Assembly: GCF_016587375.1 (NCBI RefSeq)
Contig: NZ_BNJG01000001.1
Location: 2,604,001-2,668,000, forward strand
Source of the DNA: Ktedonobacter robiniae
Lineage (GTDB): Bacteria; Chloroflexota; Ktedonobacteria; Ktedonobacterales; Ktedonobacteraceae
Length of the DNA: 64,000 nucleotides
Direction: 5' to 3'
The notes beneath the pieces are model-generated. The model saw only the letters and a list, made by a program, of their open reading frames with translations, had not been told where the DNA came from and did no database searches. A program made the translations under genes and the position numbers. Positions 50,745-59,750 of the stretch are shown here, piece by piece. The first letter of the stretch is position 1. Every line of letters begins with the position of its first letter.

Positions 50745-52505
50745 TTAGAGCGAGCTATTGAGTGTGCAGGGCGTTTGCGTTGAGATGTAGAGATTGGCCC
50801 AGTGGTCGCCAACGGGAAGGCCCTGTGCGGTAGGGGAGAGGCCCTCAACGCAGGGTTTGACGACTGTGGGGTTATAGGCCTGGTAGATTGGGAGCCAGGC
50901 TACCTCGTCTACCAGAATCTGTTCGGCTTGCTGATATTGTTTAATGCGTTCCGCATTGTCAATGTTACCATCAGCCTGTTGCATCAGGTCAATTGCCTGC
51001 TGCTGGCGTGAGGCACTTTTTACCTGGGTGTTCAGGCCAAAGTTTTCGCTATTGTAGGACGAGTTCTTATCGAAGAGCAGGGTTAACCAGTTCTGTGGAT
51101 CTGGATAGTCCGAGCCCCAGCGAATAAACCACATCTGCATGCCATTGGGATTGCCGTGAGTCTCATCGTTGCGTTTGAGGAGCGAGGGATAATCCATGCC
51201 CTCAAGTTTGATAGAGATGCCCAGAACCTCTTGCCACGTCTGCTGGGCCGCTGTAAGCATATTACGATCATCTACAGGCCAGGCCGCATTGTAGTAGAGC
51301 GAGATGGTAGGGAAGTTTTTGACACTCAAGCCCTCTTCTTGCAGCCCCTCATTAAACAACTGCTTCGCCTTGGTGCGATCACCTTTAAGCGAGGTAACTC
51401 CTGCTGGCCCCGCCAGGTCTGGGTTATAGCTCGGGATGCCGCTGGGAACGATATGATTGGTCGGAATGACATTGTCTTTATAGATGCTATGCGCAATCTG
51501 TTCCTTATTCAAAGCCAGCGCCAGGGCCTGTCTCACCTTGATATTATTAAAGGGCTTGCTGTAGTAGTTCATGGTGAGGTAGTAGATGGATTGGGCTGGG
51601 ACCGCGTGATACTGCTTGTCGGGAAGTTGACGCGCGCTTTCGACATTGGCCGAGGAGACATTCCCCCAGCTAACCTGCCCAGCCTGGTAGGCCCGGTAAA
51701 CAGTGTCATTGCTCTGATAGAAGGGCATGACGACCTTCTTTAGTTGAACCTTAGAACCGTAGTAGTTCGGGTTAGGAGTAAACTCAAGGCCTCGGCCCTT
51801 GATATATTTAGAGTTGATAAAGGGGCCTGCACCTGCTCCCTCGCTTAGATGATCCGTCCATTGATCCCCATATTTGTCGATTACCTTCTTGTTAACCACA
51901 AATGAGCTAATATAGGCAAGCGTATAGAGGAAATAGACCGCTCTCTTCTCAGTAACAATCTTTACCGTCGAGGGGTCGGGAGCAAAGAGCCCAACGTTGA
52001 TCAGTGTGGGAATTTTTCCTGAATTGAAGTCTGCTCCGCCTTTGATCAGATTGAGGTAGATGGGGGCAGTCGTAGATTTGGTTTTGGGGTCGAGCGCGCG
52101 ATTAATACTGTAGAGTACATCCTGCGCGGTAAGAGGGGAACCATCGCTGAATTTGAGATTTGGTCTTAGTTTAAATGTCCAGGTCAAACCATCATTAGCG
52201 ACGCTATAGGATTCGGCCAGCTGCTTGATGAGCTTTTGATTCTCGTCAACCTGTACCAGTCCTGTGAAGACCATGCCACTAGCGACCACAGAGGCGTTAT
52301 CTTCGGCTGTGGCGGGATCAAACGTGGAAATATCTTTTCCTGAGATGGGGTAGACAAAGACTTGTTTATCGTCGGTAGCTTTCTGTGCAGAGCCACTTTG
52401 TGAGGTGCCTCCACACGCAGTCATCAGTATGGCGAGTAGACAGACGATAAGCCCTATGGTGCGCAAACAATCCTGGCGCAGCCACCGCGCTTGTTGGAGT
52501 CGCAT
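50745..52505 (-). CDS. Oligopeptide-type ABC transporter substrate-binding lipoprotein
   Basis: This SBP_bac_5 (DppA/OppA) family protein has a lipobox LLAILMTACGG with lipidated Cys near residue 31. Typical blocks follow: DISTFDPATAEDNASV, GLTWTFKLRPNLKFSDGSPLTAQDVLYSINRALDP, FVVNKKVIDKYGDQW, PNYYGSKVQLKKVVMPF, YYLTMNYYSKPFNNIKVRQALALALNKEQI and the C-terminal WLPIYQAYNPTVVKP. It captures peptides or similar solutes outside the cell. No permease or ATPase gene lies nearby, so it would have to use components encoded elsewhere. ATG 52505 follows AAGGAGGT six bases away. Confidence 0.92.
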   Translation of the reverse strand: MRLQQARWLRQDCLRTIGLIVCLLAILMTACGGTSQSGSAQKATDDKQVFVYPISGKDISTFDPATAEDNASVVASGMVFTGLVQVDENQKLIKQLAESYSVANDGLTWTFKLRPNLKFSDGSPLTAQDVLYSINRALDPKTKSTTAPIYLNLIKGGADFNSGKIPTLINVGLFAPDPSTVKIVTEKRAVYFLYTLAYISSFVVNKKVIDKYGDQWTDHLSEGAGAGPFINSKYIKGRGLEFTPNPNYYGSKVQLKKVVMPFYQSNDTVYRAYQAGQVSWGNVSSANVESARQLPDKQYHAVPAQSIYYLTMNYYSKPFNNIKVRQALALALNKEQIAHSIYKDNVIPTNHIVPSGIPSYNPDLAGPAGVTSLKGDRTKAKQLFNEGLQEEGLSVKNFPTISLYYNAAWPVDDRNMLTAAQQTWQEVLGISIKLEGMDYPSLLKRNDETHGNPNGMQMWFIRWGSDYPDPQNWLTLLFDKNSSYNSENFGLNTQVKSASRQQQAIDLMQQADGNIDNAERIKQYQQAEQILVDEVAWLPIYQAYNPTVVKPCVEGLSPTAQGLPVGDHWANLYISTQTPCTLNSSL

Positions 52506-52677
52506 CTTCAAACCTCCTTGTAGTAAACCAAGCTTGCACTATTGTAATAACTACGTTCAGGTTTTGAGCGATTCTCACATCAAATGGCACACAAACGAAA
52601 ATAAAAAATCAAAATAAAAATAATGCGACAGAATGTGATACAAAACTGATCAATAATGTCTTATCTTGAACGAAAAA

Positions 52678-52714
52678 GGAGACTTGGGGAATGATTGACA
52701 TTCCTCAAGTCTCC
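52678..52714 (-). terminator. Rho-independent terminator of the amidohydrolase gene
   Basis: GGAGACTTGGGGAATG (52678-52693) pairs with CATTCCTCAAGTCTCC (52699-52714, one G-T pair). On the minus strand the stem is followed by TTTTT. Confidence 0.88.
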
Positions 52715-52738
52715 TGCTTTGTAGTGGAGCCTGGATCT

Positions 52739-53938
52739 TTAAGATTCGAAGAACTCGAAGACTGAGCGTGCCAGGACCTCAACGCCGACGGGGAGCGCGT
52801 CCTCGTCGAGATTGAAGCGTGGGTGGTGATGAGGAAAGTCCGAGCCTTTCTGGACATTGCCGGAGCCAACGATAAAGTAGCAACCAGGCACGGCATCGAG
52901 GAAGTGCGCCATGTCGTCGCTACCAGCGATCAAGATCGCTTCGCTTTCGTCGACGTTCTCGCTTCCCACGGCGCCAATAGCCGCCTGGCGCACAATCTTG
53001 GTGATTTCGGGATTATTGGTGCAAGGTGGACAGCCCTGGTTGGGCGTGACCTCGCAGGAGCCGCCCATAGCGCTGGCAATTCCCTGTGAAAGCTCGCTGA
53101 TGCGCTTGAGCAGGTAGTCACGATGCTCCTTGCTATAGGAGCGCATAGTGCCTTCCATGATGGCATATTCCGGGATGATATTAGAGGCTGTCCCGGCTTT
53201 TAGCGTGCCAATGGTAATGACCGCGGGACTGAAGGGCGAGGTCTCGCGGCTAATCAGGGTTTGCAGAGCCGTAATGATATGCGCAGAGATGACGATGGGG
53301 TCGATTGTGCTTTCAGGCATTGCTGCGTGCCCACCCTTGCCTTTGACCGTAAAATTCAGCGTGTCCGCGCTGGCAAAAACGGTGCCGCTACGCACGCCAA
53401 CTTTGCCAATGGACATATTGCTAATGAGGTGCAGGCCGATAACGGCATCGACGCCCTGCATTGTCCCCTCATCGACCATGGGTTTCGCGCCACCTATGCG
53501 CTCTTCGGCGGGCTGGAAAATAAACTTGACATTGCCCGTCAATTCGGCGCGACGCTTAGTGAGGATATCGGCGACAGCAAGTGCGATGGCGGTGTGCCCA
53601 TCATGTCCGCAGGCGTGCATCTTGCCATCGGTCTGTGAGCGGTAGTCGACCTCGTTTAGCTCGTGGATAGGGAGGGCGTCGATATCGGCACGAATGGCGA
53701 TGGTGCGAGCGTTCGCAGGAGCCGCTTCTCCGCGTAGCAGGCCGACGACGCCAGTCTTTGCTACGCCAGTCTGGACCTCAAGGCCCAAAGCTTGCAGGCG
53801 TTGCGCCACAATGCTCGAAGTGCGCACCTCCTCAAAGGCCAGTTCGGGATGCTCATGCAGATCGCGGCGCGTCGCGACCAGGTCTGGGATCAACTCATCA
53901 ATTTCGGCTTTTAACATATCAATGGGGGATACGGACAT
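52739..53938 (-). CDS. M20-family metal-dependent amidohydrolase
   Basis: This 399-residue member of the aminoacylase / hippurate hydrolase group has metal-binding motifs throughout: HACGHDGHTAIAL near 98-110, FIFQPAEERIGGAKPMVDEG near 130-150 (catalytic Glu), IGLHLISN and a late SDDMAHFLDAVPGCYFIVG, HHPRFNLDEDALPVGVEVL. A lid domain lies in about 180-295. Family members hydrolyse N-acyl amino acids or peptides. AAGGAGGA stands before ATG 53938. It is monocistronic. Confidence 0.93.
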   Translation of the reverse strand: MSVSPIDMLKAEIDELIPDLVATRRDLHEHPELAFEEVRTSSIVAQRLQALGLEVQTGVAKTGVVGLLRGEAAPANARTIAIRADIDALPIHELNEVDYRSQTDGKMHACGHDGHTAIALAVADILTKRRAELTGNVKFIFQPAEERIGGAKPMVDEGTMQGVDAVIGLHLISNMSIGKVGVRSGTVFASADTLNFTVKGKGGHAAMPESTIDPIVISAHIITALQTLISRETSPFSPAVITIGTLKAGTASNIIPEYAIMEGTMRSYSKEHRDYLLKRISELSQGIASAMGGSCEVTPNQGCPPCTNNPEITKIVRQAAIGAVGSENVDESEAILIAGSDDMAHFLDAVPGCYFIVGSGNVQKGSDFPHHHPRFNLDEDALPVGVEVLARSVFEFFES

Positions 53939-54265
53939 GTTTCCTCCTTGTTGAATGCTGGCTATACAGGACGCTAGAACATGCTGGAGTTATGAGTGGA
54001 AGAGATATTTGGCTGTCTGCCACATACTACTCTAGCATAGTACCACATCAATGTATTTCTCTGGGGTGGGTGTTTGCCTCTAGAAGGCTGTGCTCTGATG
54101 GAAGGCTATATAGGCCAATGTGATGTGATTTAGAGCGGATTGGCTGTGGCAATGCAACACTTTCTCGGGTACAGTAGAAGTTATGTATTTGCATTTTCTG
54201 TTTTAAGACTGTGGCATCTGATTATTGTATGAAAAAGACGTTTATGTATCTGTTTGGGAAATCTG
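53939..54265. other. Intergenic region between divergent genes
   Basis: About 330 bases with no supported gene, RNA or strong repeat. It must contain the promoters of the amidohydrolase and the EamA exporter, but none is clear. Confidence 0.45.
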
Positions 54266-55201
54266 ATGAGCAAAGTACAATTGACACGTTCTGAACCGGT
54301 TATTGCTCCTGCAGCGCAGAGCACTGCGCCTGCCTTGAGTTCGCGTGAGCGGCTGGGAGTGGGCCTGGCGCTGGTCGCGCTCTATATTATCTGGGGTTCG
54401 ACCTATCTTGGAATGCGTATTGCTATTGAGAGCTTTCCGCCCTTTCTCATGGCGGGTATACGCTTTATCTGTGCTGGTCTCCTGTTGTACGCTTTTCTGC
54501 GTCTGCGTGGGCATGCTGCGCCTACCGGGAAACAGTGGGGTGGTGCGACCATTATTGGCGTGCTCATGCTGGTATGTAGCAATGGCATGGTCTCATTCGC
54601 GGAACAATGGGTGGCGACGGGAATCGTGGCTATTGCCCTGGCGGCGGTTCCACTCTATTCGGCGTTGATCTTTGGCCTTTTGGGGCGCTGGCCCTCACAC
54701 TTCGAATGGTTGGGGCTGGGGCTGGGCTTTGTCGGCGTCATTATGCTGAACCTGGAGCATGGACTCTGGACCAATCCGCAGGGCGCCCTGGCGCTCTTGA
54801 TTGCCCCTTTCTGCTGGTCACTGGGTTCCGCGCTCAGTTCACGATTTTCTATGGCTTCAGGTCTGATGGCTAGTGCGACCCAGATGCTAGGTGGAGGCGT
54901 GGCTCTTCTGCTGTTAGGTGTGGGGCTGGGTGAGCACATAAGCGGCTGGCCCTCGACTCGTTCGTGGCTGGCGATGCTCTACCTGGTCCTGATTGGCTCA
55001 CTGGTGGGATATACCGCGTATGGCTATCTCCTGCGCAAGGTCCGGCCCGCCCTGGCGACGAGCTATGCCTATGTCAATCCAATTGTGGCGGTTGGCCTGG
55101 GCGCCCTGATGGCTGGTGAGCAGATTACACCCATTGGTATTATTGCCATGCTCATTATTCTTACAGGCGTGGCCCTGGTCTCACTACGCAAGCGTAGATA
55201 A
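54266..55201 (+). CDS. EamA/DMT-family transporter (YedA-like)
   Basis: This protein of about 311 residues has ten predicted membrane segments in two EamA repeats. The first repeat begins LGVGLALVALYIIWGSTYLGMRIAIESFPPFLMAGIRF, the second WLGLGLGFVGVIMLNLEHG, and the end has PALATSYAYVNPIVAVGLGALMAGEQITPIGIIAMLIILTGVALV. The WGSTYL and AYVNPIVA signatures are typical of the YedA drug/metabolite exporter group. ATG 54266 is chosen; the frame also offers a TTG at 54254. The substrate is unknown. It is monocistronic, ending in a perfect hairpin. Confidence 0.9.
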   Translation: MSKVQLTRSEPVIAPAAQSTAPALSSRERLGVGLALVALYIIWGSTYLGMRIAIESFPPFLMAGIRFICAGLLLYAFLRLRGHAAPTGKQWGGATIIGVLMLVCSNGMVSFAEQWVATGIVAIALAAVPLYSALIFGLLGRWPSHFEWLGLGLGFVGVIMLNLEHGLWTNPQGALALLIAPFCWSLGSALSSRFSMASGLMASATQMLGGGVALLLLGVGLGEHISGWPSTRSWLAMLYLVLIGSLVGYTAYGYLLRKVRPALATSYAYVNPIVAVGLGALMAGEQITPIGIIAMLIILTGVALVSLRKRR

Positions 55202-55217
55202 GAGGGCGGTTTAGAGT

Positions 55218-55267
55218 AAAGGGTTGAGTAGCAGGTGGCCTCTGGTCAGCCTGCTACTCAACCCTTT
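55218..55267. terminator. 18-base perfect inverted repeat between convergent genes
   Basis: AAAGGGTTGAGTAGCAGG (55218-55235) pairs exactly with 55250-55267 across a 14-base loop. It lies between the EamA and ychF stops. Confidence 0.8.
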
Positions 55268-55270
55268 AGT

Positions 55271-56446
55271 TTACTTACCCTTGTTGAAGCGGAAGTGAGC
55301 GATATCGCCGTCCTGGATCTCGTATTCGCGACCCTCCAGGCGCTGAACGCCCTTTTTGGTGGCCGCCGCGAAGGAGCCACACTCCATAAAGTCATTGAAG
55401 TGTGTGACCTCGGCGCGGATAAAGCCCTTCTCGATATCGGTATGGATCTTGCCCGCTGCTTCGGGTGCCTTCGCGCCCCGCGTCACAGTCCAGGCGCGTA
55501 CCTCGTCCTCGCCAGCGGTCAGGAAGGTAATCAGGTTCAGCAGGCGGTAGCCGACCTGGATAACGCGATCCGCGCCAAGCTGGGGCAGACCCAGGGCCTC
55601 CAGGTACTCGTTGGACTCCTCCTCGGAGAGCTCAGAGAGCTCGGCCTCAAGCTTCGCCGAGACGGCAACGACCTGCGCGCCCTCTTCTTTGGCGCGTAAA
55701 GCTACCTGCGCAATGCCCTTCAACTCCTTCTGTACTGCCTCGGGATCGACGGCCTCGCCCTGCTCGATCTTTGCCAGGATCTCGTTGGCCGAACCAAGCA
55801 TATCTTCGCTTGTGTTGAGCACATACATGCGTGGCTTGAGTGTTAGTAAGAAGAGTTCGTCGGTGACAACCTTATCCTGTGCGGAGATCTCAACCTCTCT
55901 CGCGAGCTTCAGTTCATTGAGGGCTTCCTGCAAGCGCAGGAGGAGATCTAGCTCTTGCTGATATTTCTTATCACCAGACTTGGCGGCCTTCTTTGTGCGC
56001 TCGATACGGCGCTCGACGGTTGAGAGGTCAGTCATGACCAGTTCCGCATTCAGGCTATCCAGGTCACGTATGGGATCGATAGTGCTGTACACATGGGGCA
56101 CATTATCGTTGGCGAAGGTGCGCAGCACGATTGCCAGCGCATCGGCGTTACGAATATGGCCGAGGAATTCCGCGCTCAGCCCTTCCTTCTTCTCTTTGGC
56201 TGCTTGCGTAGCCTGGCCCATGCCTGCCACATCGACAAACTCGACCGTCGTATAGGTCTTCTTGCGAGGTTGAAAGATGTCAGAGAGGGAATCTACGCGT
56301 GTATCGGGCACCTGGACCACGGCGAGGTTCGCCTGTACGGTGCTGGTCGCGTAACCACTGACGGGTGCCCCAGCTTTCGTCAGGGTGTTAAATAGGGTGG
56401 TTTTGCCGCTTTGGGGTAAACCAATAATACCAATTGTGAGTGCCAT
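55271..56446 (-). CDS. ychF: YchF/OLA1-type redox-regulated ATPase
   Basis: This 391-residue Obg-related protein prefers ATP. It has G1 GLPQSGKTTLF (8-18), switch region STVQANLAVV, G3 FVDVAGMGQ, a central coiled-coil arm (EKIEQG...), the altered base-recognition motif near TLKPRMYVLN, and a C-terminal TGS domain (EDEVRAWTVTRGAKAPEAAGKIHTDIEKGFIRAEV, then DGDIAHFRFN). YchF acts on ribosomes and the stress response. The first Asp of the usual DxxG is kept. No operon partner is present. The upstream gap holds a 36-base perfect inverted repeat. Confidence 0.96.
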   Translation of the reverse strand: MALTIGIIGLPQSGKTTLFNTLTKAGAPVSGYATSTVQANLAVVQVPDTRVDSLSDIFQPRKKTYTTVEFVDVAGMGQATQAAKEKKEGLSAEFLGHIRNADALAIVLRTFANDNVPHVYSTIDPIRDLDSLNAELVMTDLSTVERRIERTKKAAKSGDKKYQQELDLLLRLQEALNELKLAREVEISAQDKVVTDELFLLTLKPRMYVLNTSEDMLGSANEILAKIEQGEAVDPEAVQKELKGIAQVALRAKEEGAQVVAVSAKLEAELSELSEEESNEYLEALGLPQLGADRVIQVGYRLLNLITFLTAGEDEVRAWTVTRGAKAPEAAGKIHTDIEKGFIRAEVTHFNDFMECGSFAAATKKGVQRLEGREYEIQDGDIAHFRFNKGK

Positions 56447-56557
56447 AAATTATCCTTCTTTACTGCTACATCTGCCACCTGAAGAAGTCTTTGGGGAGAT
56501 GGGAAAATCGCGCGTTTGTGTCTCTCTATTGTACTATCTTTGGCATGTGAATGGTAT

Positions 56558-56631
56558 ATTCCGGATAAAGGATAATAGTGTGAGGTGCAGGCGACCGCCT
56601 GCACCTCACACTATTATCCTTTATCCGGAAT
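56558..56631 (-). terminator. 36-base perfect inverted repeat downstream of the GerMN gene
   Basis: The arms 56558-56593 and 56596-56631 are exact reverse complements (starting ATTCCGGATAAAGGATAAT) with only two unpaired bases. It lies between the GerMN stop and the ychF start, both on the minus strand. Confidence 0.75.
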
Positions 56632-56640
56632 GTATAGAAC

Positions 56641-57351
56641 CTAGCGGAGGCACATATTCGCGCCACTCTCATCACCGAAGCAATTTCCACTGCGCGTGAG
56701 AATGATCACTTTACTGATCGTGGGAAATTGTTTCAGCGTGGTATTGATCTGTGACTGCACACGCGCATCCATGCCGATTCCCGCTGAACTGAGATCTCGG
56801 CAGAATTGAACGGTGGCGGTTCCTGTCTCAGGGGTACTGCCTTTGGTGTTGAGCTTAATAGTGAAATCCGCTCCACACGTGGAGGCGCCCTTGAGCATAG
56901 AGGTTAGCTCGGTATAGTACCCCTGTGCCTGCTCGCTGGCATTGGGACCCGCGATCAGGTATTGCAGGGAGGCGGTAGCAACGGCCTGGCTTGTAGTGGT
57001 CCGGTTAACGGGATAGACCAGGGTCATGCTATCCTGGCCATGCTTCGAGAAGTAGACCTTGACATGATATTCCTTGCCTGGCTGGCTGGTTCCCGTATTG
57101 GTGGGCTGCTGACCACCATTATTGGCAGTACTGTCATTGCCATTGGTGGAGCCTGTAGGGCTACTGGCTGGGGTAGCGGTACTCGTTGTGCTGGTCTGGC
57201 TGGCGATGTTGCGACCGGTGCCGCTATCGCTAGCGCAGGCGGTAATGAAGGCTGCGAGTACGAAGAGCAGACTAAGCGTGAGTATTGTGAAGAGATGCGA
57301 AGAGCACATAGAGTTAGTGGATACAAGGCGTCGTTGCGATTTACCACTCAT
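56641..57351 (-). CDS. GerMN-domain lipoprotein
   Basis: ATG 57351 follows AAGGAG at eight bases. The N-terminus ends in a lipobox-like FVLAAFITACASDS, so the protein is likely tethered outside the membrane. A Thr/Ser/Asn-rich linker follows, then the GerMN domain from about residue 95: YHVKVYFSKHGQDSMTLVYPVNR, ATASLQYLIAGPNASEQAQGYYTEL, and the late VQSQINTTLKQFPTISKVIILTRSG. In spore formers GerMN is in GerM; elsewhere it occurs in lipoproteins of unknown function. Four Cys in the mature region may form disulfides. Confidence 0.85.
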   Translation of the reverse strand: MSGKSQRRLVSTNSMCSSHLFTILTLSLLFVLAAFITACASDSGTGRNIASQTSTTSTATPASSPTGSTNGNDSTANNGGQQPTNTGTSQPGKEYHVKVYFSKHGQDSMTLVYPVNRTTTSQAVATASLQYLIAGPNASEQAQGYYTELTSMLKGASTCGADFTIKLNTKGSTPETGTATVQFCRDLSSAGIGMDARVQSQINTTLKQFPTISKVIILTRSGNCFGDESGANMCLR

Positions 57352-57750
57352 GTTGGGCACTCCTTTTTGTTCAGCGTTTAACTGTAATTTAAACACGAGA
57401 AAAGTGTTACAAGCTTCAAAGGAAACATAACATAGAGAATATAGTATGCATGTTAACTAACAGTACTTCTTTTAAGAGTGCTTTTCTACGAGAAGCGGAT
57501 CTCCATGTTTCATTTTACACGCCAGTCAAAGAGGAAATGGTACTTCTGGAGGTATGATAGTGCGAATTGTAGCATTTTGTTATGAGGTGTTTCACAATTT
57601 GGCAGAGAACTTCATCACATTCAGAGATGTTTTGAACGCCTGATTTTGCTGCATAATCCCATGCCCGCGCACTTGACGATGGGTAGAGCAGGCACTACAA
57701 TATTCTTGGATCAAAATGTCTTCCCCATATTTCATGGAGGTGTTTTCTAC
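57352..57750. other. Intergenic region
   Basis: Almost 400 AT-rich bases between the divergent GerMN and FmdB genes, with no supported gene or strong repeat. Confidence 0.5.
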
Positions 57751-57977
57751 ATGCCGTTGTACGAATATTACTGCCCAGACTGCAAGAACAAATTTGAGTT
57801 GCTGGTCAGCTATAAGCACGCGGATGATGTCGTGTGTATGAAGTGTCATAGCGAAAAGGTGCGTCGACTTCTTTCTGTATTTGCTGCCCAGCGTGGGGGG
57901 CGGAAGATGGTGGAGACGACTATTCTCCCTCTATGGGTGGCTGCGGGTGTGGTGGTGGTAGCTGTGGATGTCATTAA
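57751..57977 (+). pseudogene. FmdB-type zinc ribbon protein with apparent frameshift in a G run
   Basis: ATG 57751 follows GGAGGTG. The protein starts MPLYEYYCPDCKNKFELLVS and has CxxC pairs at C8/C11 and C29/C32, a regulatory-type zinc ribbon, then VRRLLSVFAAQRGG. After the six-G run at 57895-57900 the true frame continues one base over as EDGGDDYSPSMGGCGCGGG, then SCGCH-stop at 57977, exactly the usual glycine/cysteine-rich FmdB tail. As written the frame instead runs on to 58011 with a foreign hydrophobic end. One missing G would explain this. It may be a reading error or a real slippage site. Confidence 0.75.
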
Positions 57978-57986
57978 GATCTTATT

Positions 57987-58056
57987 CCGAAACCCAACGT
58001 CACTTACGTGACTAGCGCTTCCCCCATTCGGGGACAAGCGCGCTCAGGGTTTTCGG
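57987..58056. repeat. REP-like structured repeat, copy 3
   Basis: The outer arms CCGAAACCC / GGGTTTTCGG enclose GTCAC-TTAC-GTGAC and GCGCTTCCCC-CATT-CGGGG...AAGCGC. The first inner stem differs from copy 1 by a paired change (G-C to A-T), which keeps the stem. Confidence 0.75.
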
Positions 58057-58211
58057 AGAAGTAGTAAGTATTTTGGCGCAGTAGACATTTCCTATGTATA
58101 GCGAACTTGGCAGTATGTCCTGGTAGCGGCCTGGGGGGCGCCTGGTAGCAGGGTCTCTCATGGACTGGCTCTTCTGGTCGCGCGAGGCATCTATAGACAG
58201 GTTTATGGCAT

Positions 58212-58724
58212 ATGTTGTTTAACAAAGTAAGTTATCGGCGTGGTCTCATCGAAGGAATTATTCTCTTTACTCTTGGTCGTCTTTGCGCGCTCATTAGCCC
58301 CCTTGTCTTTCCAGACTGGACCTATGTCGCGGCCCCTATGTTCTTTATGTTTTTAGAGTACGTAGTTCCGCCTATCTGGGCGGCTCGCCGCATGACCTCT
58401 ACCAGGCGTGAGCGTTTGAGCAAGCGCTTTGTGTTCCTGGGACCTCTGATGGCTGCCTGGTGCCTGGGGATTGATCTGGTGATCTCGCTTGGGCTTGGCC
58501 TGGCGGTTAATCCCTTTGGGGGCATCCAACAGGGACCTGCGTTGCTGCGTATGCTGCAAGGCGGTCCAAATCACCTGACCCCTGGTGCTTTTGCCCTGGC
58601 TGAAGTGAAGACTGCCCTCACCTTATTAGCCTTCTATACCATTGCTGTCATCTGCACTCGCCTGGCTGGAGGTGGCTTCCTGCGCTTTACTATGCCCGCG
58701 GGCGGCAATCGTGTCACCCTCTAG
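58212..58724 (+). CDS. Hypothetical integral membrane protein, 170 residues
   Basis: There are four or five hydrophobic segments: GIILFTLGRLCALISPLVF, YVAAPMFFMFLEYVVPPIWA, FLGPLMAAWCLGIDLVISLGLGLAV, and ALTLLAFYTIAVICTRL near the end. The loops are basic (ARRMTSTRRERLSKR), placing that side in the cytoplasm. No family or active site is recognised. The ribosome site is weak. It stands alone before parA. Confidence 0.65.
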   Translation: MLFNKVSYRRGLIEGIILFTLGRLCALISPLVFPDWTYVAAPMFFMFLEYVVPPIWAARRMTSTRRERLSKRFVFLGPLMAAWCLGIDLVISLGLGLAVNPFGGIQQGPALLRMLQGGPNHLTPGAFALAEVKTALTLLAFYTIAVICTRLAGGGFLRFTMPAGGNRVTL

Positions 58725-58979
58725 GAACGTATATCACGCTACCTTGTCTTCCGCCTTTCGTTGATGCTGTATATTGTTCTGCATAAGGTGCGGTAAACGC
58801 TTTTTTGTTAATCTTCTTAGTCTTCAAACGACTCCTCTTGCCTGCCTATATCGTGCGTGAGAAAGTACAGAAGGCAGAATTCTTGCTTATGGCAGGCCCA
58901 TTTGTTACAATGTTTCTGAACTGTTATGCTTAGCTTGTCTCCGTTGGCATGGCGAGATGAAAGGTACGGTAAGTAATCC

Positions 58980-59750
58980 GTGTCAAAAGTGTACGCAATC
59001 ACGAACCAAAAAGGGGGCGTGGGCAAGACGACAACTGCGATTAATCTTGCCACGTACCTGGCAGCCGCTGGCCGGAAGGTGCTGCTCTTAGATATGGATC
59101 CTCAGGCCAATACCACCAGCGGGATTGGCGTCACGGATCGCAAACGCCAACACACGCTCTATGACCTGCTGGTGCAGGAGGATGAGTCAATCACTATTTT
59201 TGATGTTATCGTGCCTTCTGATCGACGCGAGCTGGTGGTTGCCCCTTGCACGGTCGATCTGGCCGCGGCCGAGGTGGAACTGGTAGGTGCGCTAGCGCGC
59301 GAGCATCGCTTGCGCGACGCCATTCAGCCCATTCGTGATCGTTGCGATTATATCATTATTGATTGCCCACCCTCCCTTGGTCTACTGACGATTAATGCCC
59401 TGGTGGCCTCTGATGGTATTTTGATTCCCATCCAATGTGAGTACCTGGCGCTCGAAGGCCTTACCCAATTGCTCAACACCGTGAATATTGTCAAAAATAA
59501 GTTGAACCCATCGCTCTTTATTGCCGGGGTGGTGCTGACCATGTTTGACCCACGCACCCGCCTGGCCGGTGACATCGTGCGCGAGGTACGCAATCACTTT
59601 CCCAAAGAGGCGTTTCAAACGATCATTAATCGCAATGTCCGCTTGAGTGAAGCTCCCAGCTTCGGTCAGCCAATTCTGGACTACGATCCGACGTCTCCGG
59701 GTGCGCTAGCCTATCGTGCGCTCGCTGAGGAGGTAATGGCTCGTGGCTAA
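58980..59750 (+). CDS. parA: ParA/Soj chromosome-partitioning ATPase
   Basis: The start codon is GTG. The deviant Walker A motif KGGVGKTTT (11-19) includes the signature Lys, and [17 protein letters not shown] and [16 protein letters not shown] carry the A' and B motifs. The C-terminal [25 protein letters not shown] is the usual ending. With ParB it segregates the chromosome origin region. It overlaps parB by eight bases. No parS site (TGTTNCACGTGAAACA-like) is visible in the window. Confidence 0.96.
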   Translation: MSKVYAITNQKGGVGKTTTAINLATYLAAAGRKVLLLDMDPQANTTSGIGVTDRKRQHTLYDLLVQEDESITIFDVIVPSDRRELVVAPCTVDLAAAEVELVGALAREHRLRDAIQPIRDRCDYIIIDCPPSLGLLTINALVASDGILIPIQCEYLALEGLTQLLNTVNIVKNKLNPSLFIAGVVLTMFDPRTRLAGDIVREVRNHFPKEAFQTIINRNVRLSEAPSFGQPILDYDPTSPGALAYRALAEEVMARG

